From: Streptomyces ochraceiscleroticus
GTDB taxonomy: Bacteria > Actinomycetota > Actinomycetes > Streptomycetales > Streptomycetaceae
Length of the DNA: 64,000 bases
Direction: 5' to 3'
Assembly (NCBI RefSeq): GCF_000720485.1
Contig: NZ_JOAX01000012.1
Location: 62,001 to 126,000, forward strand
Shown piece after piece: positions 17,643-26,125 of the stretch. The number at the start of each line of letters is the position of its first letter. Positions within the stretch are counted from its first letter, which is position 1. The translations under genes and the position numbers were made by a program. The notes under the pieces are model-generated. The model saw nothing but the letters and a program-made list of their open reading frames with translations, was not told the DNA's origin and searched no databases.

Positions 17643-18302
17643 ATGGCACGCCCCCGACGCATCGTCCTCATCAGGCATGGAGAGTCCGACGGAAATATCG
17701 ATGACACGGTGTACGAGCGGGAGCCGGACCACGCCCTGAGCCTGACGGAGCGCGGCGTCAAGCAGGCCGAGGAGGCCGGTGCGCAGCTTCGGGCAATGTT
17801 CGGGGACGAGCGGATATCCGCGTACGTCTCTCCGTACCGCCGCACGCACCAGACGTTCCAGGCGCTCGGTCTGGACAAGGAGCGGGTCCGGGTGCGCGAG
17901 GAGCCGCGGCTGCGCGAGCAGGACTGGGGGAACTGGCAGGACCGGGACGACGTACGGCTCCAGAAGGCGTACCGCGACGCCTACGGTCACTTCTTCTACC
18001 GCTTCGCCCAGGGGGAGTCGGGGGCGGACGTCTACGACCGGGTGGGCGCGTTCCTGGAGAGCCTGTGGCGCAGCTTCGAGGCCCCCGACCATCCGCCGAA
18101 CGTTCTGATCGTCACGCACGGGCTGACCATGCGGTTGTTCTGTATGAGGTGGTTCCACTGGACCGTCGCCGAATTTGAATCGCTGTCCAATCCCCACAAC
18201 GCCGACCACCGCACTCTGCTGCTCGGTCCGGACGGGCGGTACCGCCTTGACCGGCCGTTCGAGAGCTGGTGTACACCGCAGTCCTACGGGAGCACCGGTT
18301 AG
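17643..18302 (+). CDS. Histidine phosphatase (phosphoglycerate-mutase-like)
   Basis: 219 residues. The histidine phosphatase signature IVLIRHGES (catalytic His near 13) opens the protein. SPYRRTHQTFQAL gives the phosphate-binding arginine, and IVTHGLTMRLF holds the second conserved His. Enzymes of this size and motif set are phosphatases of small phospho-compounds more often than glycolytic mutases. It is followed after 10 bases by an ADP-ribosylglycohydrolase gene, probably in the same transcript, which hints at nucleotide or ADP-ribose salvage. The substrate is unknown. Confidence 0.9.
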   Translation: MARPRRIVLIRHGESDGNIDDTVYEREPDHALSLTERGVKQAEEAGAQLRAMFGDERISAYVSPYRRTHQTFQALGLDKERVRVREEPRLREQDWGNWQDRDDVRLQKAYRDAYGHFFYRFAQGESGADVYDRVGAFLESLWRSFEAPDHPPNVLIVTHGLTMRLFCMRWFHWTVAEFESLSNPHNADHRTLLLGPDGRYRLDRPFESWCTPQSYGSTG

Positions 18303-18312
18303 AGTGCAACCG

Positions 18313-19227
18313 ATGACCGCCGATCACCGTGACAGTGACGCACAGCGCTTCGCGCGGGCCCTGGAGAGCCTGCGGGGGCTTGCCGTGGGCGACGCCCTGG
18401 GATCCCAGTTCTTCGTGCCCGCCCATTACCCCGCGCTCAAGAGCCGCGCCCTGCCGCCGGCGCCCTGGCGGTGGACCGACGACACCGAGATGGCCGCTTC
18501 CGTACTGGCCGTACTGACCGCGCACGGCCGTATCGACCAGGACGCGCTCGCCCGCTCCTTCGCGGAGCATCACGACGTCGACCGGGCCTACGGTCCCGCC
18601 GTGGACCGCCTGCTCCGCCAGGTGCGGGAGGGGCGGGACTGGCGCGAGCTGGCCTCGGCGCTGTTCAAGGGGCAGGGCTCGTGGGGCAACGGTGCCGCCA
18701 TGCGCATCGCCCCGCTGGGTGCCTGGTACGCCGACGATCCCGAGCAGGCCACGCACCAGGCGGAGATCTCTGCGTACGTCACGCACCAGCACCGTGAGGC
18801 GGTCGTCGGGGCGATGGCGGTGGCGGCCGCGGCCGCGCTGGTCGCCGCGCCGGACCGTGTCACCGGCCCGGAGGCGCTGCTGGACGCCGTCATGGAGCTG
18901 ATCCCGCGCAGCGCGGTCCAGGCGGGGCTTCGGCGCGCCCGCGACATGCTCGACTACGCCGACGCGAGCACGGTCGCCGCGGTGCTCGGCTGTGGGCGGC
19001 GGACCACCGCTCACGACACCGTGCCGTTCACGCTGTGGGCCGCCGCCCGCAACCTGGGCAGCTACGAGCAGGCGTTCTGGACCACCGCGCGGGCGGGTGG
19101 CGACGTGGACACCACGTGCGCGATCGTCGGCGGCATCGTCGCGGCCGGCCCGGAGGGCGCGCCGCCGGAGGGATGGCTGGCGGGGACGGAGGACCTCCCG
19201 TCCTGGATGCCGAGCGGCGAGGCCTGA
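18313..19227 (+). CDS. ADP-ribosylglycohydrolase family protein
   Basis: 304 residues, DraG/ARH-like all-alpha fold. Metal-site motifs: GDALGSQF near the N-terminus, WTDDTEMA (about 56-63), GNGAAMRIAPLG and the C-terminal GGDVDTTCAIVGGI. These enzymes cleave ADP-ribose from arginine, serine or DNA bases using two magnesium ions. ATG 18313 is ten bases after the phosphatase stop; longer frames would overlap that gene. Which bond it cleaves cannot be told. Confidence 0.9.
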   Translation: MTADHRDSDAQRFARALESLRGLAVGDALGSQFFVPAHYPALKSRALPPAPWRWTDDTEMAASVLAVLTAHGRIDQDALARSFAEHHDVDRAYGPAVDRLLRQVREGRDWRELASALFKGQGSWGNGAAMRIAPLGAWYADDPEQATHQAEISAYVTHQHREAVVGAMAVAAAAALVAAPDRVTGPEALLDAVMELIPRSAVQAGLRRARDMLDYADASTVAAVLGCGRRTTAHDTVPFTLWAAARNLGSYEQAFWTTARAGGDVDTTCAIVGGIVAAGPEGAPPEGWLAGTEDLPSWMPSGEA

Positions 19228-19332
19228 GACGCGTACGGGAGCGTGTGGGTGTGTGGGCGCGTCGGGCTGAGGCCCGTGAGCCCGGCCTGAAGCGCACCGC
19301 TTGAGGCGCGTGGCTTCGGGTGCGTGCGGGGT

Positions 19333-19400
19333 GCGTGAGACTCGTCGTCCGGTACGCCCTGTCTCCGATAGGTGCGGGGCGCGTGAGGCTCGTCGTCCGG
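19333..19400. repeat. Spaced 20-bp direct repeat
   Basis: The 20-mers at 19333-19352 and 19381-19400 (core CTCGTCGTCCGG) differ at one base and are 48 bases apart. They lie in the 660-base region between 19228 and 19887, which has no convincing gene. Confidence 0.7.
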
Positions 19401-19570
19401 GACGCGTGACCTTGCTTGGGCGGCCTTGGCCTGGGCTGTGTGCGGCGTAGCCTTGGTGGTGGGCCCTGCGGGGTGTTGCCGGGGCTTGAAGCTCGGTCGC
19501 TCGGTGAAGGTCGGGAGCATGCGTAGCACCAGGTCTCAGGGGGCGAGGCTCGGAGGGGACGACGCGCGTC

Positions 19571-19790
19571 ACGTTCCGGAGAGTGGGCCGTGCGGCGCTC
19601 CGGACGGTGTACCCGATGGCGAGCGGGACCGTGTTCCGGATGGTGAGCCGGGCCGCGCTCCGGATGGCGAGCGGGACCGCACATCGGATGGCGAGTCGGA
19701 CCATGCTCCGGATGGCGAGCCGGACCGTGCTTCCGATGGCGAGCCGGGCCGTGCTCCCGATGGTGAGCCGGGCCGTGTTCCCAGTCCCGT
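19571..19790. repeat. Array of 24-bp tandem repeats upstream of rnhB
   Basis: Seven contiguous 24-bp units (19619-19786) with consensus GCGAGCCGGACCGTGC+TCCGGATG, plus degenerate copies on both sides. Because 24 is a multiple of three, any frame gives an eight-residue repeat (for example DGEPGRAP on the plus strand). Long in-frame readings on both strands are explained by this and by GC bias. There are no spacers, so it is not a CRISPR array. Confidence 0.9.
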
Positions 19791-19887
19791 TTCGGGGGGT
19801 GACAACACCGGTCGGGTGGGACGAATCGAGCGTGGGGGACCCGCGGTGCGAGGTGGTGGGGGGCGGGGGCGTACTCTGTCTGGCGCC

Positions 19888-20589
19888 ATGCCCTACGAGC
19901 CCCCTACTCATACCGTCGAGCGATCACTGCGCGCCACGACGGGCGCCAAGATCATCGCAGGAGTGGACGAGGTCGGGCGCGGAGCCTGGGCCGGCCCGGT
20001 GAGCGTCTGCGCCGCCGTGACCGGACTGCGCCGCCCGCCCACCGGACTCACCGACTCCAAGCTGCTGACCCCCAAGCGCCGCGACGAACTCGCCGCCGTG
20101 CTCGGCGACTGGGTCACCTGTCACGCCCTCGGTCACGCCAGCCCCGAGGAGATCGACGAACTGGGCATGACCGCAGCCCTCCGGCTGGCCGCCGTCCGTG
20201 CGCTGGAAGCCCTTCCGGTCCGGCCCGACGCGGTCATCCTCGACGGCAAGCACGACTACCTCGGTGCCCCTTGGAGGGTCCGTACGGTCATCAAGGGCGA
20301 CCAGTCCTGTGTCGCCGTCGCCGCCGCCTCGGTGATAGCGAAGGTGCGGCGCGACGCGATGATGGCCGAACTGGGCCTGGAACACGAGCACTTCGGCTTC
20401 GCGGACAACGCCGGCTACCCCTCGCCGGTGCACCGCGCGGCCCTCGAGGAGTGGGGCCCGACCCCGTACCACCGGGTGTCGTGGTCCTACATGGACGCGC
20501 TGCCCCGCTGGCAGCACCTGAAGAAGGTGCGCCTCACCCCAGAATCAGCCGCTCTGGAGGCCGGTGGCCAACTCGGCTTCGACTTCTGA
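19888..20589 (+). CDS. rnhB: Ribonuclease HII
   Basis: 233 residues. It removes ribonucleotides from DNA and RNA-DNA hybrids. The four acidic catalytic residues fall in GVDEVGRG (Asp, Glu, about 26-33), LDGKHDYL and the [20 protein letters not shown] region. Other family segments are [25 protein letters not shown] and [14 protein letters not shown]. The ATG at 19888 begins the conserved part; in-frame sequence upstream is the tandem repeat array and is not counted. TACTCT (19872-19877) is a -10 candidate. Confidence 0.95.
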   Translation: MPYEPPTHTVERSLRATTGAKIIAGVDEVGRGAWAGPVSVCAAVTGLRRPPTGLTDSKLLTPKRRDELAAVLGDWVTCHALGHASPEEIDELGMTAALRLAAVRALEALPVRPDAVILDGKHDYLGAPWRVRTVIKGDQSCVAVAAASVIAKVRRDAMMAELGLEHEHFGFADNAGYPSPVHRAALEEWGPTPYHRVSWSYMDALPRWQHLKKVRLTPESAALEAGGQLGFDF

Positions 20590-20655
20590 GCGGTACGGAT
20601 GTGAATCCGGTACCCGCTGACATGTCCCGTACCTACGTTTGATAGACATCACTTC

Positions 20656-21300
20656 ATGCCTCTCATCCCCGAGGAGCCTCAGATTCACGAGAGTGTCCCG
20701 GGTCCCCGCGCAACTCCGGCCGCCGGCCGTACCGCGCCGACCCCTCGACCCGTACCTGGTCCCGGTCCCCGCCCCGCGCCTCCGCGCGGCGCCCCCGCGT
20801 CCAGCGCCCGACCCGGCAAGCCCGGTCCGTCCCGCGGACCGGCTCCCACCCCGCCCGCGCAGCGCACGGCTCCCAAGCCGTCCGCGGCGGCCGGTGCCGG
20901 CACCGCAGCCTCCGAAGCGCAGCTTCAGCTGATCCCCGCGCCCGCCGACGGCGCCGTGGACGCCGCCGACGAGGCCGTCGACCTGCTCCTGGACTCCGGC
21001 CGCGCGCCGAGCGAGGTGCTGGTCCTCACCACCGGCGACCGGCACCCCTGGGCCGCGCACGAGCTGTCCTTCGGTGAGGCGTCCTACTGGGCGCAGCACG
21101 ACGCCGCGGACGACGTCTTCTACGCGGACGCCGACGCCGAGCGTGCCAAGGGCCGTCCCGTGGTGGTCGTCGCGGTCAACGGCGGCTCGGACGAAGCCGT
21201 CGCCAAGGCTCTGCCCGCCGCCATGGCCCGGGCCGGCGCCCTGCTGATCGTCTGTGGCGATCCGGCGCGGATCAACGCCCTCATCGGGGCGTCGGCGTAA
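20656..21300 (+). CDS. Conserved hypothetical protein with Pro-rich N-terminus
   Basis: 214 residues. The first 90 or so are Pro/Ala/Arg-rich and likely disordered. The C-terminal 120 have alternating beta strands and helices (EVLVLTTGDRHPWAAHELSFG, RPVVVVAVNGGSDEAVAKALP, ALLIVCGDPARINALIG), which looks like a small Rossmann-like or helicase-tail fold. No catalytic motif is seen, and I do not recognise the family. It follows rnhB by 66 bases; a TAGACA hexamer (20643-20648) could give a near-leaderless start. Confidence 0.65.
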   Translation: MPLIPEEPQIHESVPGPRATPAAGRTAPTPRPVPGPGPRPAPPRGAPASSARPGKPGPSRGPAPTPPAQRTAPKPSAAAGAGTAASEAQLQLIPAPADGAVDAADEAVDLLLDSGRAPSEVLVLTTGDRHPWAAHELSFGEASYWAQHDAADDVFYADADAERAKGRPVVVVAVNGGSDEAVAKALPAAMARAGALLIVCGDPARINALIGASA

Positions 21301-21351
21301 GCGAGCCGGCTCGGAGGGGCCCGGCCCGGCCATCACGGCCGCCGGGCTCGC
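21301..21351. terminator. Imperfect hairpin between convergent genes
   Basis: GCGAGCCGGC (21301-21310) pairs with GCCGGGCTCGC (21341-21351) except for one bulged G, with further GC-rich pairing inside. Its place between convergent genes fits a terminator, but the stem is interrupted. Confidence 0.45.
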
Positions 21352-21422
21352 TCCGTACCGCCCGCCCGGCCGACCGCTCCGGCACCCGGTGACGGCGTAC
21401 CGCTGATCCGTTCCTGCGTACG

Positions 21423-21454
21423 GCCGTACCGCCGTACCGCCGTACCGCCGTGCC
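21423..21454. repeat. 8-bp tandem repeat
   Basis: Three perfect copies and one altered copy of GCCGTACC in a row, in the spacer after the convergent gene ends. Confidence 0.8.
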
Positions 21455-21465
21455 GGTCAGTGGCC

Positions 21466-22119
21466 TCAGCGGGCCGCAGTGCGCCGGTGTGCTTCCGGCG
21501 CTCCGCCGCCCGTACGGCGCGGTGGTCCCGCGGCCATGCCGCCGTTGTGCCGCTCGCGGGGCGTGTCCGAGAGCTGCGGACGCTCCGGCCGCGCGCCGGT
21601 GTACGGCCGGCGCCCGCCGCGGCCTTCCCCGAGCACCTGCCAGCCGTCGCGCGTCAGCGTGATGTACGCGCCGCAGCGCAGCCCGTGCAAGGTGCAGGCG
21701 TCGCGCAGCCCCCACATCCACGCGCCGTCCGCCTCCGTCCACAGCGGCCCACCGTCGCGGCAGTACAGCAGCACGGCCGTCCGTACCGGTGCGCGCAGCC
21801 GCAGATCGTGCGGGGTCACCCGGCGCAACTGCGCCAGCAGTGCGTTGCGGAAGTCCCAGCCGTCGGGCGCGTCCGTACGCAGCACGAAGGACGCGCTGGC
21901 CGTCACCCGCTCCTCCGGATCGAGCACCGCGACGACAGCGGTGGACGGGCCGGGCAGATGGCGGTCGTGGAGGCCGGTGACGACCTCACGGGGATTGCGC
22001 AGCAGGGGAATTCCCGCCGAGGCCCACTCGGCGGGCTCCAGCATCCGGCTCAGCCTGGCGGCCGACGTGGTGGCGGAGGGCTGGGACGCGGTCAGGGGCG
22101 GAGTGATGCCGAAGGTCAC
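21466..22119 (-). CDS. Conserved hypothetical protein
   Basis: 217 residues. GTG 22119 is chosen because GGGAGG lies five bases upstream; a longer frame to 22182 has no ribosome site. The middle part is folded-looking, with beta strands in STAVVAVLDPEERVTASASFVL and RTAVLLYCRDGGPLWTEADGAWMWGLRDACTLHGLRCG. The last 50 residues are Arg/Gly/Pro-rich and probably disordered. I do not recognise a catalytic motif. It is downstream of the RecQ-like gene on the same strand but 414 bases away. Confidence 0.6.
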   Translation of the reverse strand: MTFGITPPLTASQPSATTSAARLSRMLEPAEWASAGIPLLRNPREVVTGLHDRHLPGPSTAVVAVLDPEERVTASASFVLRTDAPDGWDFRNALLAQLRRVTPHDLRLRAPVRTAVLLYCRDGGPLWTEADGAWMWGLRDACTLHGLRCGAYITLTRDGWQVLGEGRGGRRPYTGARPERPQLSDTPRERHNGGMAAGPPRRTGGGAPEAHRRTAAR

Positions 22120-22533
22120 GGTCCTCCCTTCGTCGACGCGACGGAAGCCGGGACGGCCGGGCGCAACGTCGCACCACGACACACCCCTGCTGAGCCGCGG
22201 ACGGCTGGAATGGGGGAAGCACCACGATTCTCGCGGTCGTACACGCTTGCGGCAATGAGCAATTCGCCGCGGCGTTCCGGAATCGATGGGTGCGTCGTCC
22301 TTTTTCCTTCCCGCTCAACTGCCCGTCGAAGCGTGTCCCGCCGCACGGGTCCGCTCCGCACGGTGCGGACCAGCGAAAACACCCTCCCGCTTCGCCCCGC
22401 CCGGCGCGCGCCCGACTCCGGGCGCCGCGCGGCCCGTTGAGCGCCCCACGGCGCGCGCCCGCTCGGCATGAGCCCGCCGGCCGCCCCCGAAGGAGGCCAG
22501 AGGGACGGCTGAGGGCCGCCCCCGGCCCCGCGA
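22120..22533. other. Intergenic region, no gene seen
   Basis: About 414 bases between the RecQ-like gene and the hypothetical gene downstream. I see no reading frame with a ribosome site, no strong hairpin and no RNA gene. It must hold the promoter of the gene ending at 21466. Confidence 0.5.
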
Positions 22534-24705
22534 TCAGCTCTGTACCGCCAGCACCAGCGGCAGTACACCCCCAGCGCCCGCCCGGCGGAGCAGTCGCGCG
22601 GCGACCGCGAGCGTCCAGCCGGTCTCGGTCGCGTCGTCCACCAGGAGCACCGGGCCGTCCGCGGCGCGCAACGCCTCGGCCAGCGGCGGCGGCACCGTCA
22701 GCGCCCCGTCGAGGGCGCGCAGCCGCTGCGCGCTGTTGGACCGCGGCAGATGCGTCTCGTCGGCGCCCGCCGCGTACGCGATCGATCCCAGCAGCGGCAT
22801 CCTGCCGATCTCGGCGACCCGGGCACCGAGGGACTGGACGAGCTGGGGGCGGGTGCGGGACGCCATGGTGACGACGCCCACCGGGCGGGCGGGCGCCTCC
22901 GGATCGCCGCTCGCCCAGCCGCCCGGCCCCTTCGCCCAGTCGGCCAGCACGCCGACCACGGCGTCGAGCACATCGGCGGGCACCGGACCGTCCGGGGCCT
23001 GCGGCGTCAGGAGCGGGCGCAGCCGATTGCCCCAGCCGATGTCCGAGAGCCGGCCGAGCGCCCGCCCCGCCGACGCCTGTTCACCTGCCGGAATGCGGCC
23101 CTTCAGATCGACGCCGATCGCCGGGAGCCCCGTCGGCCACATCCGGCGCGGCTCCACGACGACGCCCGCGCGGCCCAGCTCGCCGCGCGCCGCGTCCAGC
23201 GCGGCGGGGGAGACCTCGGCGGTGAAGCGCGGCCCCGCGCAGTTGTCGCAGCGGCCGCACGGCGCCGCGCCCTCGTCGTCGAGCTGCCGCTGGAGGAACT
23301 CCATCCGGCAGCCGCCCGTCGTGGCGTACTCGCGCATCGCCTGCTGCTCGGCCTCGCGCTGCTTCGCCACCCAGGCGTACCGCTCCGCGTCGTACGTCCA
23401 GGGCTGTCCCGTGGCGGTCCAGCCGCCCTTCACCCGCCGGACCGCGCCGTCCACGTCCAGGACCTTGAGCATCGTCTCCAGGCGGGAGCGGCGCAGCTCC
23501 ACGAGCGGCTCCAGCGCGGGCAGCGACAGCGGTCGCTCGGAACCGGCGAGCACGTCGATCGTCCGGCGCACGAGCTCCTCGGGCGGGAAGGCGATGGAGG
23601 CGAAGTACGCCCAGATCGCCTCGTCCTCGCGGCCGGGCAGCAGCAGGACCTCGGCGTGCTCCACACCGCGGCCGGCGCGGCCGACCTGCTGGTAGTAGGC
23701 GATGGGGGAGGAGGGCGAGCCGAGGTGGACGACGAAGCCGAGGTCGGGCTTGTCGAAGCCCATGCCGAGCGCGGAGGTGGCGACCAGCGCCTTGACGCGG
23801 TTGCCGAGGAGGTCCTCCTCGGCCTGCTGGCGGTCGGCGTTCTCGGTCTTGCCCGTGTACGAGGCGACCGTGTGCCCGCACTGCCGCAGGAAGGCCGTGA
23901 CCTCCTCGGCGGCGGCCACCGTGAGGGTGTAGATGATCCCGGAGCCCGGGAGGTCGTTCAGATGCTCGGCGAGCCAGGCCATGCGGTGGGCGGCGTCGGG
24001 CAGCCGGAGCACGCCGAGGCTCAGGCTCTCCCGGTCCAGCGGGCCGCGCAGGACCAGCGCGTCCGTGCCGCCGCCCGTGCCGAGCTGCTCGGCCACGTCG
24101 GCCGTCACCCGGGCGTTGGCCGTCGCCGTCGTGGCCAGTACGGGCACGCCCGGCGGCAGGTCGGCGAGCATCGTGCGCAGCCGGCGGTAGTCGGGCCGGA
24201 AGTCGTGGCCCCAGTCCGAGATGCAGTGCGCCTCGTCCACCACCAGCAGGCCGGTCGCCGCGGCGAGCTTGGGCAGCACCTGGTCGCGGAAGTCCGGGTT
24301 GTTCAGCCGCTCCGGGCTGACCAGCAGCACGTCCACCTCGCCGGCCGCCACCTCGGCCTGGACGGTGTCCCACTCCTCGGTGTTCGAGGAGTTGATCGTG
24401 CGGGCGCGGATGCCCGCCCGGGCGGCCGCCTCGACCTGGTTCCGCATCAGCGCCAGCAGCGGCGAGACGATCACCGTCGGGCCGCTGCCGCGCTGCCGCA
24501 ACAGGGCGGTCGCGACGAAGTACACGGCCGACTTGCCCCAGCCCGTGCGCTGCACCACCAGCGCCCGGCGGTGCTCGGCGACCAGCGCCTCGATCGCCCG
24601 CCACTGGTCCTCGCGCAGCCGGGCCGTGCCCGCCGGGGCGCCGACGAGGCGGGCCAGCACCGCGTCGGCCGCCTGCCGCAGGGTTCCGTCGTTCGTGTCG
24701 TCCAT
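22534..24705 (-). CDS. RecQ-family helicase with C-terminal phosphoribosyltransferase-like domain
   Basis: About 723 residues. The helicase core has [12 protein letters not shown] (Walker A), [19 protein letters not shown] (DEAH), TATAN and the C-terminal helicase motif [10 protein letters not shown] four-cysteine zinc site (CRMEF...CGRCDNC) follows, as in RecQ. The last 110 residues differ from classical RecQ: instead of an HRDC domain they hold [27 protein letters not shown], a PRPP-binding-loop-like motif of the phosphoribosyltransferase fold. Start ATG 24705 (MDDTND); 24723 is six codons upstream. It marks the left border of the biosynthetic cluster. Confidence 0.88.
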   Translation of the reverse strand: MDDTNDGTLRQAADAVLARLVGAPAGTARLREDQWRAIEALVAEHRRALVVQRTGWGKSAVYFVATALLRQRGSGPTVIVSPLLALMRNQVEAAARAGIRARTINSSNTEEWDTVQAEVAAGEVDVLLVSPERLNNPDFRDQVLPKLAAATGLLVVDEAHCISDWGHDFRPDYRRLRTMLADLPPGVPVLATTATANARVTADVAEQLGTGGGTDALVLRGPLDRESLSLGVLRLPDAAHRMAWLAEHLNDLPGSGIIYTLTVAAAEEVTAFLRQCGHTVASYTGKTENADRQQAEEDLLGNRVKALVATSALGMGFDKPDLGFVVHLGSPSSPIAYYQQVGRAGRGVEHAEVLLLPGREDEAIWAYFASIAFPPEELVRRTIDVLAGSERPLSLPALEPLVELRRSRLETMLKVLDVDGAVRRVKGGWTATGQPWTYDAERYAWVAKQREAEQQAMREYATTGGCRMEFLQRQLDDEGAAPCGRCDNCAGPRFTAEVSPAALDAARGELGRAGVVVEPRRMWPTGLPAIGVDLKGRIPAGEQASAGRALGRLSDIGWGNRLRPLLTPQAPDGPVPADVLDAVVGVLADWAKGPGGWASGDPEAPARPVGVVTMASRTRPQLVQSLGARVAEIGRMPLLGSIAYAAGADETHLPRSNSAQRLRALDGALTVPPPLAEALRAADGPVLLVDDATETGWTLAVAARLLRRAGAGGVLPLVLAVQS

Positions 24706-24750
24706 GCACCCATGCAAGCGCATCCCACTGACAACCGGCGAACCGGCAGC

Positions 24751-25479
24751 TCAGTCCCCGAGGACGAGCCTGCGCGCGGGAACGTGCAGTGCGCAGAGGG
24801 GCAGGCCGGGGGAGGCGGTCAGTTCGGTGGTCACGGCCTGCCAGGTGCGGAGCAGCTCGGCGGCCCGTTTCCGCTCCCCGGGGCGCGGTGAGCCGACCTT
24901 CAGGTGGTGGCCGGTCGGCGCGTGCCGTACCGAGCAGTGGTAGACGCCGGCGTCCGGCGCGTACCAGGAGAGCAGCCGCCAGCCGGGTGGTGGCGCCGGA
25001 GGCCCCACGTGGTCGAAGACGAACACCGGCTCTTCGGGGGCGCCACCGCCCGGGGAGGTGAGGAGACCCGGCGCGGTGATCTCCGCGCGTGCGCCGTCGG
25101 CGACCTGCCAGTGGGCCATGAGGGCCTGCCACGCGCGGTACGGGATGAGGGCGGCTTCCGGAGCGGCTTCCGGAGCGGCCTCCGGAGCGGCCTCCGGACC
25201 GGCCTCCGCACCGCCCTCCGGACCCGCGCCCGCCGCCGCAGCGATCTCCCGCAAGAGCCGCCCGGCCCCCGGAGCGACCGCCCGCGCGTCCTCGCAGGAC
25301 AGCCGCAGTTCCGGCCCGTCCCAGGCATCGGTCACCTCGGCGCTGACGCCCGCGTGCCGCATGGCCCGGCCGGTCAGTACCCGAGAAACGGCGGCGGCCA
25401 GGCCGGCGGCGCCGACGTTCAGCGCGAGGACATGCAGGCTGAGCCGTCCGGAGCGGGCACTCCCGGATTCCACGGTCAT
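24751..25479 (-). CDS. Hypothetical protein, last gene of the azaserine-type operon
   Basis: 242 residues, strong ribosome site AGGAGGAG. The start overlaps the phosphopantetheinyl transferase stop (ATGA), so it belongs to the operon. The N-terminal 85 residues (LSLHVLALNVGAAGLAAAV..., GPELRLSCEDARAVAPGAG) and the C-terminal 120 (GWRLLSWYAPDAGVYHCSV, GHHLKVGS, LPLCALHVPARRLVLGD) look like two folded parts joined by an EAAP repeat linker. I do not recognise the family. No signal peptide, metal motif or nucleotide motif is seen. By position it would be the final azs gene; it could be an accessory or resistance protein, but nothing in the sequence says which. Confidence 0.7.
   Translation of the reverse strand: MTVESGSARSGRLSLHVLALNVGAAGLAAAVSRVLTGRAMRHAGVSAEVTDAWDGPELRLSCEDARAVAPGAGRLLREIAAAAGAGPEGGAEAGPEAAPEAAPEAAPEAALIPYRAWQALMAHWQVADGARAEITAPGLLTSPGGGAPEEPVFVFDHVGPPAPPPGWRLLSWYAPDAGVYHCSVRHAPTGHHLKVGSPRPGERKRAAELLRTWQAVTTELTASPGLPLCALHVPARRLVLGD
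25153..25224. repeat. 12-bp tandem repeat inside the hypothetical gene
   Basis: Six units of GGCYTCCGGAGC-type sequence in a row, encoding the four-residue repeat EAAP on the minus strand. It forms the interdomain linker and may vary in copy number. Confidence 0.85.
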
Positions 25480-26123
25480 TTCTCCTCCTTTCTGAGCCGC
25501 TCGTCCTTCCTGAGCCGGCTGACGACCGCCGTCACGGCCGCAGGGAGCCCGTCGCGCGCCGGCAGCAGTTCCGTACGGCCGTGCCAGGCGCCCGGACCGT
25601 GCCCGGAGATGCCGCGCAAGGTGACCGTGCTCCCGGGGCCGAGCGCGAGGCCGACCTCCGCCGCGCCCCGGGCCAGGCCGCGCCCGGTCGCCTTCACGGC
25701 CGCCTCCAGCAGCGTCCACGCGGGAAGGAACGCCGCGGGGTCGGCGGTGGCCGGCAGGGCCGGGTACACCGCCGCGAGCACGTCCAGCGCCGCCGGGACG
25801 GGCCGCAGCCGCTCGATGTCCACGCCCACGGGCCCGCCGTCGTCCGCGCCGGCCAGCAGCAGCCGGCCGGACCGCGACCAGCTGATGTGCTGCTCCGGAT
25901 GGTCCGGCAGATACGGCTTGCCGGACGCCGTGTACGCGACGCGCAGGCGCGCCGGGGAGACTCCCAGCCGCCGGCCCAGCAGGTCGCGCACCGCCAGCCG
26001 GGAGCGGAGGAAGCGGCGGGCCGAGGCCACGTCCGTAAAGGCCGTGGCCCGCCGCCTCTCCGCCTCCGTGGGGCGCGCCTCCAAGCCGCCCCCACCGTCC
26101 AGGTCCACAAGCCACACGTCCAC
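25476..26123 (-). CDS. azsT: 4'-phosphopantetheinyl transferase (Sfp type)
   Basis: 215 residues, GTG start. It converts apo carrier proteins to holo form with coenzyme A. The Sfp-family motifs are GVDIERL (Mg-binding Asp) and WTLLEAAVKATGRG (the WxxxEAxxK motif, with Leu where Lys is usual after Trp-Thr). HISWSRSG is the substrate-side segment before the catalytic Asp. It lies two bases after the acyltransferase gene and overlaps the next gene. Three carrier domains are encoded in the same operon (the free carrier, and those of the NRPS and the hydrazine synthetase), so they are the expected targets. Confidence 0.9.
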   Translation of the reverse strand: MDVWLVDLDGGGGLEARPTEAERRRATAFTDVASARRFLRSRLAVRDLLGRRLGVSPARLRVAYTASGKPYLPDHPEQHISWSRSGRLLLAGADDGGPVGVDIERLRPVPAALDVLAAVYPALPATADPAAFLPAWTLLEAAVKATGRGLARGAAEVGLALGPGSTVTLRGISGHGPGAWHGRTELLPARDGLPAAVTAVVSRLRKDERLRKEEK

Positions 26124-26125
26124 CG

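Noticed and set aside
19571..19790. CRISPR array
   Set aside because: The units are contiguous, without spacers, and no cas gene is near.
19426..19887. N-terminal extension of RNase HII through the tandem repeats
   Set aside because: RNase HII homology begins at 19888, and the extension is an eight-residue repeat produced by a 24-bp minisatellite.
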